This document shows, one piece after another, positions 16,882 to 25,510 of a stretch of DNA of 64,000 nucleotides. The position numbers and the translations under genes were made by a program. This DNA comes from Methanotrichaceae archaeon (lineage in GTDB: Archaea; Halobacteriota; Methanosarcinia; Methanotrichales; Methanotrichaceae). The stretch covers positions 1 through 64,000 of the forward strand of contig JABLXE010000008.1 in the NCBI GenBank assembly GCA_013178225.1, given 5' to 3'. The stretch's first letter is position 1; each line of letters starts with the position of its first letter. The notes under the pieces are model-generated. The model worked only from the letters and a program-made list of their open reading frames with translations, searched no databases and had not been told where the DNA came from.

Positions 16882-17712
16882 TCATTGCGGTATCTCTTTT
16901 CTGAACCTTGGATCCATCTCGTCTCTCAGGCCGTCGCCGAGAAAGTTGAAGGCCAGCACGGTGATCATTATGGCCAGGCCGGGAAAGATCATTATGTACG
17001 GTGCCTTTCTCATGAACAGGCGGCCGTCATCGAGCATCGATCCCCACTCGGGGGTGGGTGGCTGGACCCCGAATCCGAGAAAGCTCAAGCCCGCTGCGGC
17101 CAGGATTGCATAGCCGATTCCAAGAGTGGCAATAACAATTAGCGGAGAAATTATATTGGGCAGGATGTGGCGAAACATGATGTAAAAGTCGCCCTCTCCA
17201 AGTCCTCTGGCCGCCTCCACGAACTCCTTCTCTTTTACCGAGAGTATCGAGCCCCGGACAACTCTGGCATAGCTGGTCCATTCCACGGCGATCAGAGCTA
17301 TGGCCATGTTGAAAAAACCGGGCCCGAGGGTCCCGGCCAGGGCTATGGCCAGAAACATGCTGGGAACTGCCAAAAAACCGTCAACGAGCCGCATGATCGC
17401 ATTATCCGCAAACCCGCCAAAATAGCCCGATATGGTGCCGAGAACGATTCCAATCAGAAGCGATCCGCTAATAACGATTAAACCGATTAGAAGGGATATC
17501 CTGGCTCCAAATATGATCCGGCTCAGGATACACCGTCCCAAATGATCGGTGCCGAAGGGATATTCTTTTGATGGCGGCTCCAGTCGGATCTTCGGATAGG
17601 CTTTTTCCGGATCGTGAGGAGCAATTTGAGGGGCAAATACTGCGATGAAGATCAGGAAAAAGATTATGGATAATCCGATCAGCACATTCCTGTTCTTAAT
17701 CCATTGTCTCAT
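16882..17712 (-). CDS. ABC permease, peptide/nickel type (DppC/NikC)
   Basis: The 276-residue protein has about six membrane helices, the OppC N-terminal segment (VFAPQIAPHDPEKAYP, GTDHLGRC) and the EAA loop (FVEAARGLGEGDFYIMFRHILPN) that contacts the ATPase. It overlaps the end of the partner permease by 17 bp. It imports a small peptide, nickel or a metal chelate together with the binding protein at 19835. No ATPase gene follows; the next gene, 155 bp downstream, is the ZIP importer. Confidence 0.9.
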   Translation of the reverse strand: MRQWIKNRNVLIGLSIIFFLIFIAVFAPQIAPHDPEKAYPKIRLEPPSKEYPFGTDHLGRCILSRIIFGARISLLIGLIVISGSLLIGIVLGTISGYFGGFADNAIMRLVDGFLAVPSMFLAIALAGTLGPGFFNMAIALIAVEWTSYARVVRGSILSVKEKEFVEAARGLGEGDFYIMFRHILPNIISPLIVIATLGIGYAILAAAGLSFLGFGVQPPTPEWGSMLDDGRLFMRKAPYIMIFPGLAIMITVLAFNFLGDGLRDEMDPRFRKEIPQ

Positions 17713-18652
17713 AGCGTATCCTCGGATCGAGAAAGGTGTAGGATATATCCACGATCAAGTTCAGGATGACAAAGATCATTGCTATGAAGAGTATGGACCC
17801 CTGTATCATGGTGTAGTCCCTCTTGTAGATCGAGTCTACCACCAGACCCCCGATCCCAGGCCAGCCGAATATCCATTCCACCACTACCGCGCCGTTCAGG
17901 AGGAAGCCGAGGCTGAGTGCCAGCATTGTCACCACCGGGATAAGCGCATTTCTCAGCGCGTGCTTTCCTATTACCACCCTCTCGGGCAGCCCCTTTGCCC
18001 TTGCCGTTATGATATAATCCTGATTTAGCGCCTCCAATAGACTCGATCTCATCAATCTGGTGGTAACAGCAGCGGAGCTGGTTCCAAGAACTATGGCAGG
18101 CAGTATCATATGTTCGAGGTCGCCTCCGTCGCCGTATCCGGCAACCGGCAGCCAGTCCAGATAGATGGAAAAAAGAATAATGAGCAGGAACGCCTGCCAG
18201 AAGTTGGGGATGGAAACTCCGATCAGGGCTCCGAACCGGCAGAAGTCATCGATTGCCGTGTTGTTCTTGACCGCAGCCAGGATGCCCAGAGGGATGGACA
18301 CCACGATGGATATGATCATGCTCACGATGGAGAGCTTGAGCGTGGCCTGGAAGCATTTCATGATGGTGTCTGCCACAGGCTGTTCAGACATGTAGGAGTA
18401 GCCCAGGTCACCGTGAAGCAAATTATTGAGCCATAAAAGGTACTGAACGTAGACCGGCTGATCGAATCCCATTCTGACCCTGTATGCTTCGATCATCTCC
18501 GGACTTGGGCTTCCCTGGGGGCTGCTCAAAAGAACCTCGGCAGGGTCCCCAGGTGCCAGGAACACCAGGGAGAAGCTGATTATGGATACGAAGAACAGAG
18601 CCGGTATGATCAGCAAAACTCTCTTTGCCAGGTAGGCAGCCGTTCTAGTCAA
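17696..18652 (-). CDS. ABC permease, peptide/nickel type (DppB/NikB)
   Basis: A 318-residue inner-membrane permease with the usual N-terminal signature (FFVSIISFSLVFLAPGDPAE) and EAA loop (YIITARAKGLPERVVIGKHALRN). It forms the channel with the overlapping DppC-type gene. Start is TTG 18652; GGGAGCAG upstream is a fair ribosome site. The spacing of 59 bp from the methyltransferase gene suggests a shared transcript. Confidence 0.9.
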   Translation of the reverse strand: MTRTAAYLAKRVLLIIPALFFVSIISFSLVFLAPGDPAEVLLSSPQGSPSPEMIEAYRVRMGFDQPVYVQYLLWLNNLLHGDLGYSYMSEQPVADTIMKCFQATLKLSIVSMIISIVVSIPLGILAAVKNNTAIDDFCRFGALIGVSIPNFWQAFLLIILFSIYLDWLPVAGYGDGGDLEHMILPAIVLGTSSAAVTTRLMRSSLLEALNQDYIITARAKGLPERVVIGKHALRNALIPVVTMLALSLGFLLNGAVVVEWIFGWPGIGGLVVDSIYKRDYTMIQGSILFIAMIFVILNLIVDISYTFLDPRIRYETMD

Positions 18653-18711
18653 ATCGTCTGCTCCCGTCCTTTAGAATCCAAGCCAGACATCACCTAAATT
18701 AAAGATGCGGC

Positions 18712-19515
18712 TCAGGCTTTTTCGCCCGTCACCATAAATGTGGGCTCGCTGTGTGAAATGCGGTACAGGAGGGAGCCGTAGGAGTTCTGAAACTTATGCA
18801 CATCCCGCAGATACTTGAAGGACACGTTGGACAGCCCGGCCTCATTGAACAGGGCACAAATCCGCTCCGGCCTGGAATCGCTGTAGAGGGGAAGCTCGCT
18901 CTTAATGGGTTTGTAGTACTTCCCGAAGGCCGAATAATACGAAGGAAGCCTCTTCTCGCTGATCAGCGTTGCAGCCCTGGAAAGACCCCTGCGGATAGTG
19001 GCATCAGGCGAAGTATCGAACCAGGCACCATCGATGGCCAGGATCCGTCCATGGGGCTTCAGGACCCTAGCCCATTCTTCGATGGCCTCTTTGGGATGGG
19101 GAAGCGTCCAGAGGAGGTGTCTGTTCACCAGAAGGTCGAAGGTTTCATTCTCAAAGGGCAGACTTTCGCCATCACCTTTGCGAAAATCTATATCGAGCTT
19201 CATGGCTGTGGCATTGCTTCTGGCTTTTTCGATCATTCCCTCCGAGATGTCGATGCCCGTTACCTTATGGCCCATCTCCGTCAGAATCAGGGCCATAAAA
19301 CCGGGGCCGGTACCCACGTCCAGGACGTTCAGATCCCTGTTATGGTCCAGCAAAGGTTTGAGCTCTCCTTTCCAGACCGACTTCTCCTCCTCTTGAAATC
19401 CGTAAGTGCCATTGGTATAGGTCTGACTTCTCCAGTCCCAATACTTTGAAATAGTTTCTTTCGCGTGCATGAAGCCAACTCGATTTTCGGTGATTATCTC
19501 GGCTATGTTTCGCAC
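18712..19515 (-). CDS. Class I SAM methyltransferase in the transporter cluster
   Basis: Motif I is VLDVGTGPGFMA, followed by VTGIDIS and post-motifs GDGESLPFENETFDLLVNRHLLWTLPHP and EWARVLKPHG, all typical of small-molecule (UbiE-like) methyltransferases. The substrate is unknown. Its position between the binding protein and the permeases suggests it acts on the transported compound, for example a chelator. GTG 19515 has AGGT close upstream and a TATA box (19555-19565) about 45 bp away; ATG 19470 is an alternative start. Confidence 0.82.
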   Translation of the reverse strand: MRNIAEIITENRVGFMHAKETISKYWDWRSQTYTNGTYGFQEEEKSVWKGELKPLLDHNRDLNVLDVGTGPGFMALILTEMGHKVTGIDISEGMIEKARSNATAMKLDIDFRKGDGESLPFENETFDLLVNRHLLWTLPHPKEAIEEWARVLKPHGRILAIDGAWFDTSPDATIRRGLSRAATLISEKRLPSYYSAFGKYYKPIKSELPLYSDSRPERICALFNEAGLSNVSFKYLRDVHKFQNSYGSLLYRISHSEPTFMVTGEKA

Positions 19516-19786
19516 AAAGACCTAAATTCAGTCGATATGAGATACTTTAGTAATATTAATTTATACTCACATCACTTTTGATTTTACTTATTCTGTTTTT
19601 CTTGCTATTTTTAGTTAATAAATGTTTTGGCACCACCCAATATCAAGATCTCGTGCAGCACTTTCGAGCAAGGCAACATGTCGGAAGCTTCAGGAAGTAT
19701 CGTAAGCTGCAGAACATTGTCTGGCAGGAGATGCCTCCTCCCATTGAGGAAGAAAATTGATACAAAAAGGAAGGAGAACAGAAATG
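19516..19786. other. Intergenic region with promoter of the methyltransferase-permease genes
   Basis: On the minus strand GTATAAATTAAT (19555-19566) is a TATA candidate for the methyltransferase and dppB/C genes. The rest shows only short open frames without ribosome sites. Confidence 0.45.
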
Positions 19787-19820
19787 GGCGAAAAGGCTTG
19801 AATTTCAAGCCTTTTTCGCC
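19787..19820 (-). terminator. Stem-loop after the binding-protein gene
   Basis: Arms GGCGAAAAGGCTTGA and TCAAGCCTTTTTCGCC pair almost perfectly with a 3-nt loop, 15 bp after the stop codon of the binding-protein gene, followed on the minus strand by pyrimidine-rich sequence. It could terminate or stabilise the 3' end, giving more binding protein than permease. Confidence 0.6.
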
Positions 19821-19834
19821 TCGATCAATGGTCC

Positions 19835-21364
19835 TTAGTCCAGGGCCACGTTCTTCGTCAGAATAGTGATCTCGCTTGGGTATATCTCGAATCCCTTCAC
19901 GCGATCGTTGACTCCTGCCAGCATCTTGTCGTAGAACAGATAGATCTCCGGAGAATCCTCCAGCACATGTTCCTGAATCTCTTTGTAGATCTCCATCCGC
20001 TCGTCCTGGTCCAGAGTCGTTCTTCCCTTGGCAATCAAGTCGTCGAGGCCTGGATAACGGGTCCACCCCGCCTCTGTGCTGTTCGACAGGAACTGCTGGG
20101 AGACGAAGTAGTCCGGGTCGCCGTTGGTGGCAACGCCGTAGGCGTACAGCGCAAGATCGTAGTTCCCGTTGCTCATGTCCGATTTTATGGCTGCAGTCTC
20201 AAGGGTCTCCACACTGGTCTTGATTCCGATATTTTCCAGCTGGGAAGCGATTACCTCTGCAGAGGGCTTGTTCGCAGGCCTGCTGGTGTAGGTCTTAATT
20301 GAGAGCTCGAATGGCTTGCCATCGTAGAGCCATGCTTCGCCGTTCCAGGTGAGTCCGGCATCCTCCAACAGCTCTTTTGCCTTGTCCGGGTCGTAGGGGT
20401 AACCCATCAGCTCATCGTTTGCCGACCAGGGGTAGTTCGAAGGCCAGAAGCATTTTGCAGGCGTTCCGGCAACCCCTTCCAGGGCAGTATCGACCAGCTC
20501 TTCCCGGTTGATGGCGTAATTGATGGCCTGCCTGACCTCCACCTTATCAAGGGGCGGCTTCGCCGTGTTTACGAACATGAAGTAAGTCCGCATGGTATCT
20601 TTCGAGGCTACGCTTGTAGTTGGGCCGTCTTCTATGGTCTCATACCATTGTGCGGGCATGGCCCAGGCGATGTCGACTTCATCTCCCTCGAGCATCAGTG
20701 CCCGGGTCTCGGGTTGAGCTATGTAAGATACGACCGCGCCATCCGCCTCGACGGGCCCGTTCCAGTAATTTTCGTTCCCCTTCATGGTGAGCTTTACGTC
20801 CGGATCGTAGCTGACGAATTGGAAGGGACCTGTTCCCACCGGCTCGGTCTTCAGATTATCTGCGGCAGGGCTTACCATGCAGGCGATCCTGATGTCTGCA
20901 AAGGCCGCGAGGGTTGGAGCATATGGTTCCTTGGTGGTGATCTTGATGGTATGATCATCTGCAGCAGTAATGGAGTCGATAAAGCTGTATTGATCGTACC
21001 AGCGGTTCTCGGGATCCTCCCTCACGCGGTTGATGGAGTAGATTGCTGCATCGGCGTCGAAGGGAGTGCCGTCGTGGAACTGTACCCCCTCTCGAAGGTG
21101 TATGATCCACTCGGTATCGCTGGCCCGCTCATATCCCCGGGCCAGTTCGGGAACAAGGTTCATGTTCTCATCGTAAGCGAAGAGGGTCTCATAGATCCCG
21201 GCCTGCCTCAGGTACCATCCAGAATAGTCGAAGGCAGGGTCGAGATTTTCCCCCGGCATGAAGGGCATCACCAGTCTCACATCTTCAGCCACCGCTCCTG
21301 AAATCGACATCATCAGCAGTAGCGCGACGGCGCAAAACGCGTTAGTCAAATATCTCTTCAGCAT
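19835..21364 (-). CDS. ABC substrate-binding protein, peptide/nickel family (DppA/NikA)
   Basis: This 509-residue exported protein starts with a signal peptide (YLTNAFCAVALLLMMSISGAVAED) and has the full family-5 solute-binding fold, including the hallmark REGVQFHDGTPFDADAAIYSINR and PVGTGPFQFVSYDP. It delivers the ligand to the permeases encoded downstream. GGAGGT lies six bases before the ATG. A strong stem-loop separates it from the other transporter genes. The ligand cannot be told from sequence; nickel, dipeptides or a metallophore are all possible. Confidence 0.92.
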   Translation of the reverse strand: MLKRYLTNAFCAVALLLMMSISGAVAEDVRLVMPFMPGENLDPAFDYSGWYLRQAGIYETLFAYDENMNLVPELARGYERASDTEWIIHLREGVQFHDGTPFDADAAIYSINRVREDPENRWYDQYSFIDSITAADDHTIKITTKEPYAPTLAAFADIRIACMVSPAADNLKTEPVGTGPFQFVSYDPDVKLTMKGNENYWNGPVEADGAVVSYIAQPETRALMLEGDEVDIAWAMPAQWYETIEDGPTTSVASKDTMRTYFMFVNTAKPPLDKVEVRQAINYAINREELVDTALEGVAGTPAKCFWPSNYPWSANDELMGYPYDPDKAKELLEDAGLTWNGEAWLYDGKPFELSIKTYTSRPANKPSAEVIASQLENIGIKTSVETLETAAIKSDMSNGNYDLALYAYGVATNGDPDYFVSQQFLSNSTEAGWTRYPGLDDLIAKGRTTLDQDERMEIYKEIQEHVLEDSPEIYLFYDKMLAGVNDRVKGFEIYPSEITILTKNVALD

Positions 21365-21396
21365 GAAATACCTCCTTTTCAGGCTAGTATGTATTC

Positions 21397-21473
21397 TTTA
21401 ATAAATCTTTTGAGATTATGTTTATTAAATCATATTCAATAATACAATCATATCAATATCGCAACCATATCAA
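21397..21473 (-). promoter_or_regulatory. Inverted and direct repeats upstream of the binding-protein gene
   Basis: TTTAATAAA (21397-21405) and TTTATTAAA (21421-21429) form a perfect inverted repeat 33-65 bp before the ATG. Beyond it are three direct repeats of the form AA(T/C)CATAT(T)CAA at 21428, 21445 and 21463, spaced 17-18 bp. This layout suggests a multi-site regulator; metal control (for example NikR) is possible but the sites do not match a consensus I can name. The remainder of 21474-21771 is AT-rich without a visible gene. Confidence 0.4.
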
Positions 21474-21771
21474 AATTCTATTAAAAATAATTGATATTAA
21501 CGTTTAATTTTGAATTGGCTATCGGATAATTTTCATTTATCCCGTCATAATCGGCCCGACCCCCGTCTCCGGCAGAGATCTCTAGAAATGGCCGGGCTGG
21601 AAGGCCGTTTGATCCGACCTACCGGGGCAGCGTCTCGAAACATAAAAAATTTTCAAACATTTTAGGGAGACTATTTAGTCTCAATGATGAAGTTCGCATC
21701 TGTGACCAAAAAACTATAGAAAGAAAATAGAAAATGAGTTTGCTTAAATTGAAGCGCCTTAACTCAAGGGC

Positions 21772-21912
21772 TTACTTCTTGGGAGTTCCGCTCGATGTCG
21801 GGTAGCAGGTGTCCAGCAGAGAACCCTTCTTGCGAGCCACTCTGGGATCTCCAGGCTTTATAGGCTCAACTTCCGCTTCCTTCTCTTCTTTCTTCTTTTC
21901 GTGGTGTGTCAT
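21772..21912 (-). CDS. 46-residue basic small protein
   Basis: A short open frame beginning MTHHEKKKEEKEAEVEPIK and ending CYPTSSGTPKK. The first half is charged and Lys/Glu-rich; the second, PGDPRVARKKGSLLDTCYPTS, looks conserved rather than random. A purine-rich site (AAAGGGGTTGTGAA) precedes the ATG. I know no function. Codon use fits the neighbours. Confidence 0.5.
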   Translation of the reverse strand: MTHHEKKKEEKEAEVEPIKPGDPRVARKKGSLLDTCYPTSSGTPKK

Positions 21913-22487
21913 TTCACAACCCCTTTTAATTCTCTCATTTGATCTTAATTATAGATTCCGGTAGCATTGCAAATTTGCTTTGCCTCTTTGGGTCGGAACC
22001 CTTTCAGGTCGGGACAGGATCCCAACCAGATGGCAGGCTTCATCAGCAGTCATCGGAAAACCGCCTTCGCCTGCCGTTGTGTTTGTCGGCTGCAACTTGA
22101 GGTTTCGATAAATTGGACCCGCCGCTCTCGTCTTGACGATCAGTCAGAGCCCAATAACTAATTGGGTCTGAAAGCTTATAAATCTTTCGGCATACGCCGA
22201 AATGAACGAAGAATTTCTTAACTCTATGTCGATTAAATTATAATAAACGCCTTAAAGAGCTATCCAGCAAGCTTGAATATTGCAGCTCATTTGGGCTCCG
22301 AACGGTCTCTTCCGAACCCGAGCCCTTTAGATCGCCATGGCTTCGTCCGGCAGCCATTTGAATGATCGAATTCGTGAAGCTCCATCCCCGCAATCTTGAA
22401 CATTCGTTCTCTATGCAAGGCCGGTTCGGCCTGACCAAAATATAGGGATCGCAAACTCTAAACCCCAACAAATCTAAATGCGTCTGC
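21913..22487. other. Gene-free stretch before the antiporter
   Basis: No convincing open frame in about 575 bp. Short frames on both strands lack ribosome sites and look random. The segment presumably holds promoters for the 46-residue protein (minus) and the antiporter (plus); AAAGCTTATAAATC at about 22171-22184 is a TATA-like element. Confidence 0.4.
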
Positions 22488-24281
22488 TTGAGCGACCACT
22501 ATCTCTTCTATCTGGCGAGCATCATAGGCCTGGGCATCGGTGCCCAGTGGCTGGCCTGGCGGTTCAAGCTGCCATCAATTCTGCTGATGCTCATCTTGGG
22601 ATTTCTGGCCGGACCGGTAACCGGCTTCCTGGATCCTGACGCCCTGTTAGGAGAGATGCTTTTTCCCTTCATCTCCCTCTCATTGGCCATTATACTCTTC
22701 GAGGGCGGCCTATCTCTCCGCGTCTCCGACCTCTTGAAGACCCGGCTGGTGGTCAGAAATCTCCTCACCATCGGAGTGCTGTCCACCTGGACCATGACCG
22801 CCATCCTGGCCTATTTCGTCCTGGGAATGGACCTCCCACTGGCCATTCTTCTGGGCTCTATAATGGTGGTTACCGGCCCCACCGTAATAATTCCGCTGCT
22901 CATGCAAATCCGGCCCATCGGCCGAGTGGGACCGATTGCCAAATGGGAGGGCATCATGAACGACCCTCTGGGGGCCATGCTCTCCCTGCTGGTATTCGAA
23001 GCCTTGCTCTCTGTCGGCCTTCGCGAAGCAGCCCTCTCGACGGCCGGCGGTATCCTCAAGACCGTAATTGTGGGTGGATCGATAGGACTTCTGGCGGCGA
23101 TATTTATGGTGATCGCGCTCAGGAGGTTCTGGATTCCGGACCACCTTCAAGAAACGGTCTCTTTGATGGTGGTAGTGACGGCTTTTGCGGCCTCGGAGGT
23201 GCTTCAGGAAGAATCGGGCCTCTTTGCTGCAACTATCATGGGAATAGCGCTTGCCAACCAGAAAATGGTGGATGTCAGGAACATAATAGAATTCAAAGAG
23301 AACCTGAGAACGCTTTTGATCTCCAGCCTTTTTATAATCCTGGCTGCTCGGATGCCCCTCGGTTACATTTATTTTGCCAATCTCTCCAGCCTGATGTTCG
23401 TCCTGGCCCTGATACTGATCGTCCGCCCGGTGGCAGTGATGCTCTCTACCGCCAATTCGGGGCTCAGCTGGCAGGAGAAGGCCTTTTTATCGTGGATGGC
23501 CCCACGGGGAATAGTGGCTGCAGCGGTATCTTCCATCTTTGCCCTGCGCCTGTCTGAATCAGGGTATCTCATGTCGGAGGCCCTCGAGCCCGTCACCTTT
23601 CTGGTGATTGCGACAACAGTAGCGGTTTACGGACTGAGTGCACCGCTGGTCGCCAGACGGCTCGGCCTGGCACAGCCCGAGCCGCAAGGGGTTCTGATAG
23701 TAGGAGCACATCCCTGGGCCAGAGAGATCGCATCCATACTCAAATCGGAGGGCTTTTGCGTGTTGCTGGTGGACACCAGCAGCCACGATATTTACGAGGC
23801 CTACAAGACGGGACTTCCCACCTACTACGGAAGCATACTGGCGGAAGACGTCATGGAGGAGATCGACCTTGTAGGCCTGGGAAGGCTCATAGCACTGACC
23901 CCGGATGATCGTGTGAACTCCCTGGCAGCGCTTCACTTTGCGGACGTCTTTTCCCGCTCAGAAGTGTACCAGCTCAACCCGGAGAGGACCGGCTATCGAG
24001 GGCGTGAGGCCATCTACCCTCAATCCCTGCGCGGGCGCCTGCTGTTTTCACCCGAAGCCTACTACAGCCACCTGACCGCTCAGTTCGCAGCTGGAGCCTG
24101 CATCGAAACTACGGAGTTCACCGAGAACTTCAAGGGCAACGGCTCAAACTCGCATTTCGGCCAGGACTCGCTTCCCCTGTTTTTAATTACCGATACCAAA
24201 AAGCTCCTGGTCTACACCAACGACTGCAAGCCTGCCCCCCGGCCGGGCTACAAGCTGATAAGCATGGTCTTGGCCAGGTAG
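22488..24281 (+). CDS. CPA1-type Na+/H+ antiporter with TrkA-N (RCK) domain
   Basis: Residues about 1-390 form a 12-13-helix antiporter of the NhaP/CPA1 type. The motif TGPTVIIPLL and the segment PLGAMLSLLVFEAL contain the family's ion-binding acidic region. Residues about 400-520 are a nucleotide-binding RCK module (GVLIVGAHPWAREIASILKSEGFCVLLVDTS) that should regulate transport, as in Trk/Kef systems. It exchanges Na+ (or K+) for H+ to control pH and salt. The start is TTG 22488; an out-of-frame ATG lies 10 bp upstream. No operon partner. Confidence 0.9.
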   Translation: MSDHYLFYLASIIGLGIGAQWLAWRFKLPSILLMLILGFLAGPVTGFLDPDALLGEMLFPFISLSLAIILFEGGLSLRVSDLLKTRLVVRNLLTIGVLSTWTMTAILAYFVLGMDLPLAILLGSIMVVTGPTVIIPLLMQIRPIGRVGPIAKWEGIMNDPLGAMLSLLVFEALLSVGLREAALSTAGGILKTVIVGGSIGLLAAIFMVIALRRFWIPDHLQETVSLMVVVTAFAASEVLQEESGLFAATIMGIALANQKMVDVRNIIEFKENLRTLLISSLFIILAARMPLGYIYFANLSSLMFVLALILIVRPVAVMLSTANSGLSWQEKAFLSWMAPRGIVAAAVSSIFALRLSESGYLMSEALEPVTFLVIATTVAVYGLSAPLVARRLGLAQPEPQGVLIVGAHPWAREIASILKSEGFCVLLVDTSSHDIYEAYKTGLPTYYGSILAEDVMEEIDLVGLGRLIALTPDDRVNSLAALHFADVFSRSEVYQLNPERTGYRGREAIYPQSLRGRLLFSPEAYYSHLTAQFAAGACIETTEFTENFKGNGSNSHFGQDSLPLFLITDTKKLLVYTNDCKPAPRPGYKLISMVLAR

Positions 24282-24457
24282 CTACCATCCTCCCGGGCAG
24301 CGGAAGGAGGACAGGCTGTTTAGAGAACTGCCTGCCCGGAAAAAATTATGGGCGGAGCTGACTTCCGCCCTTGGGGATCCGGCCCGAAAGCCTGATGCTG
24401 GCCGCCATCTGCCCCCAGCATCCGTTTAAAAGATTCAGCTAATCACCACTTGCCTCA

Positions 24458-25468
24458 CTAACTGGAGTTCGGGCAAGCGTAGGCTCCCTCCAGCTCAAGG
24501 CTGTAGAACCTCTCGATCAGGTCCTGGTGGACGGCCTCAGGATCGATGTCCTCGAAGAGCTGCGGATGAAGCCACTTGGCCAGGTAGAGCTCTCCAACGA
24601 TTGCCCGTATTCCTGTGGTAATCTTGCCGCTGATCACACAAACCCGACCGTCCTTCACCGCCTTCACGCTCTGAAGCTCCGGTCGGCTGATTATGTCTTG
24701 CCTCAACTTCGCCAGATCCTCTTCGGTGTAGGCCCTGGTGCTGGGCTCGGACTGAAGAATGATATCGGGGTCAATCTCCACCACCCATTCCGGGCTCACA
24801 TCGGGATAAGAGTTCGATTCATTGCCGAGGTCGGAGGCGGCGTTAATTCCGCCGGCGAAGGTTATGAAGTTATGATAAGACCCGGCAGATGATACGGTAT
24901 GATAGGGTGTCCCGTACCACTCAAAGAAGACGGTTGGGGTCTCCATGGGCAGAAGGGAGGAAGTTCGCTCCTCAATTAAGTCCTGATAGTTCTCGATAAA
25001 GCTTATCAGCTCCTGGGCTCGCTCTTCCTTTCCCAAGGCCTGGCCCAGGTTATTCATGACCGTAACGGTCCTGGTGGGATCGATAAATTTCTCCTCCAAT
25101 ACCGGTATTCCTTCCTCTTCCAGGGTATTCTTATCGTCCTCCGAGATCATGGTGTCGGCCACCACCAGATCCGGGTCCAGCTCCAGTATCAGCTCTACGT
25201 CGGGAGAATAGGAGTTCTTGCCCACGTTGGTCACCGTCTCTAGATAGGGCGGATAGTCGGAATTGGATGAGCATCCCACCAGGCTTTCGCCTCCATCCAA
25301 AGCACAGATGATCTCTGAGGCACCACCAGCAAGAGAGACGACGCTCTTGATCGGTGCATCAACGGTTACTGAGTGTCCGGCAAAGTCGACCAGCGTTACG
25401 GGCTCCCCACTTCCAGCTAAAGAGAGGAGGCTGACGCTAATCAGAATCCAAAAGGCTGTATTTTTCAT
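24458..25468 (-). CDS. Periplasmic-binding protein, BtuF/FepB (iron-complex or cobalamin) type
   Basis: After a signal peptide (FWILISVSLLSLAGSG) the sequence has the class-III binding-protein layout: short N lobe VTLVDFAGHSVTVDAPIKSVVSLAGGASEIICAL, a long connecting helix, and C lobe SVKAVKDGRVCVISG. These proteins bind iron-siderophore, haem or cobalamin. The start is ATG 25468 after GGTGG; an upstream in-frame ATG is less likely. It is a tandem duplicate of the next gene. No permease or ATPase is in the window. Confidence 0.88.
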   Translation of the reverse strand: MKNTAFWILISVSLLSLAGSGEPVTLVDFAGHSVTVDAPIKSVVSLAGGASEIICALDGGESLVGCSSNSDYPPYLETVTNVGKNSYSPDVELILELDPDLVVADTMISEDDKNTLEEEGIPVLEEKFIDPTRTVTVMNNLGQALGKEERAQELISFIENYQDLIEERTSSLLPMETPTVFFEWYGTPYHTVSSAGSYHNFITFAGGINAASDLGNESNSYPDVSPEWVVEIDPDIILQSEPSTRAYTEEDLAKLRQDIISRPELQSVKAVKDGRVCVISGKITTGIRAIVGELYLAKWLHPQLFEDIDPEAVHQDLIERFYSLELEGAYACPNSS

Positions 25469-25510
25469 GAAGCCACCACTTTCCATTTCCAGCATATTTT
25501 CAGCTGCAAT

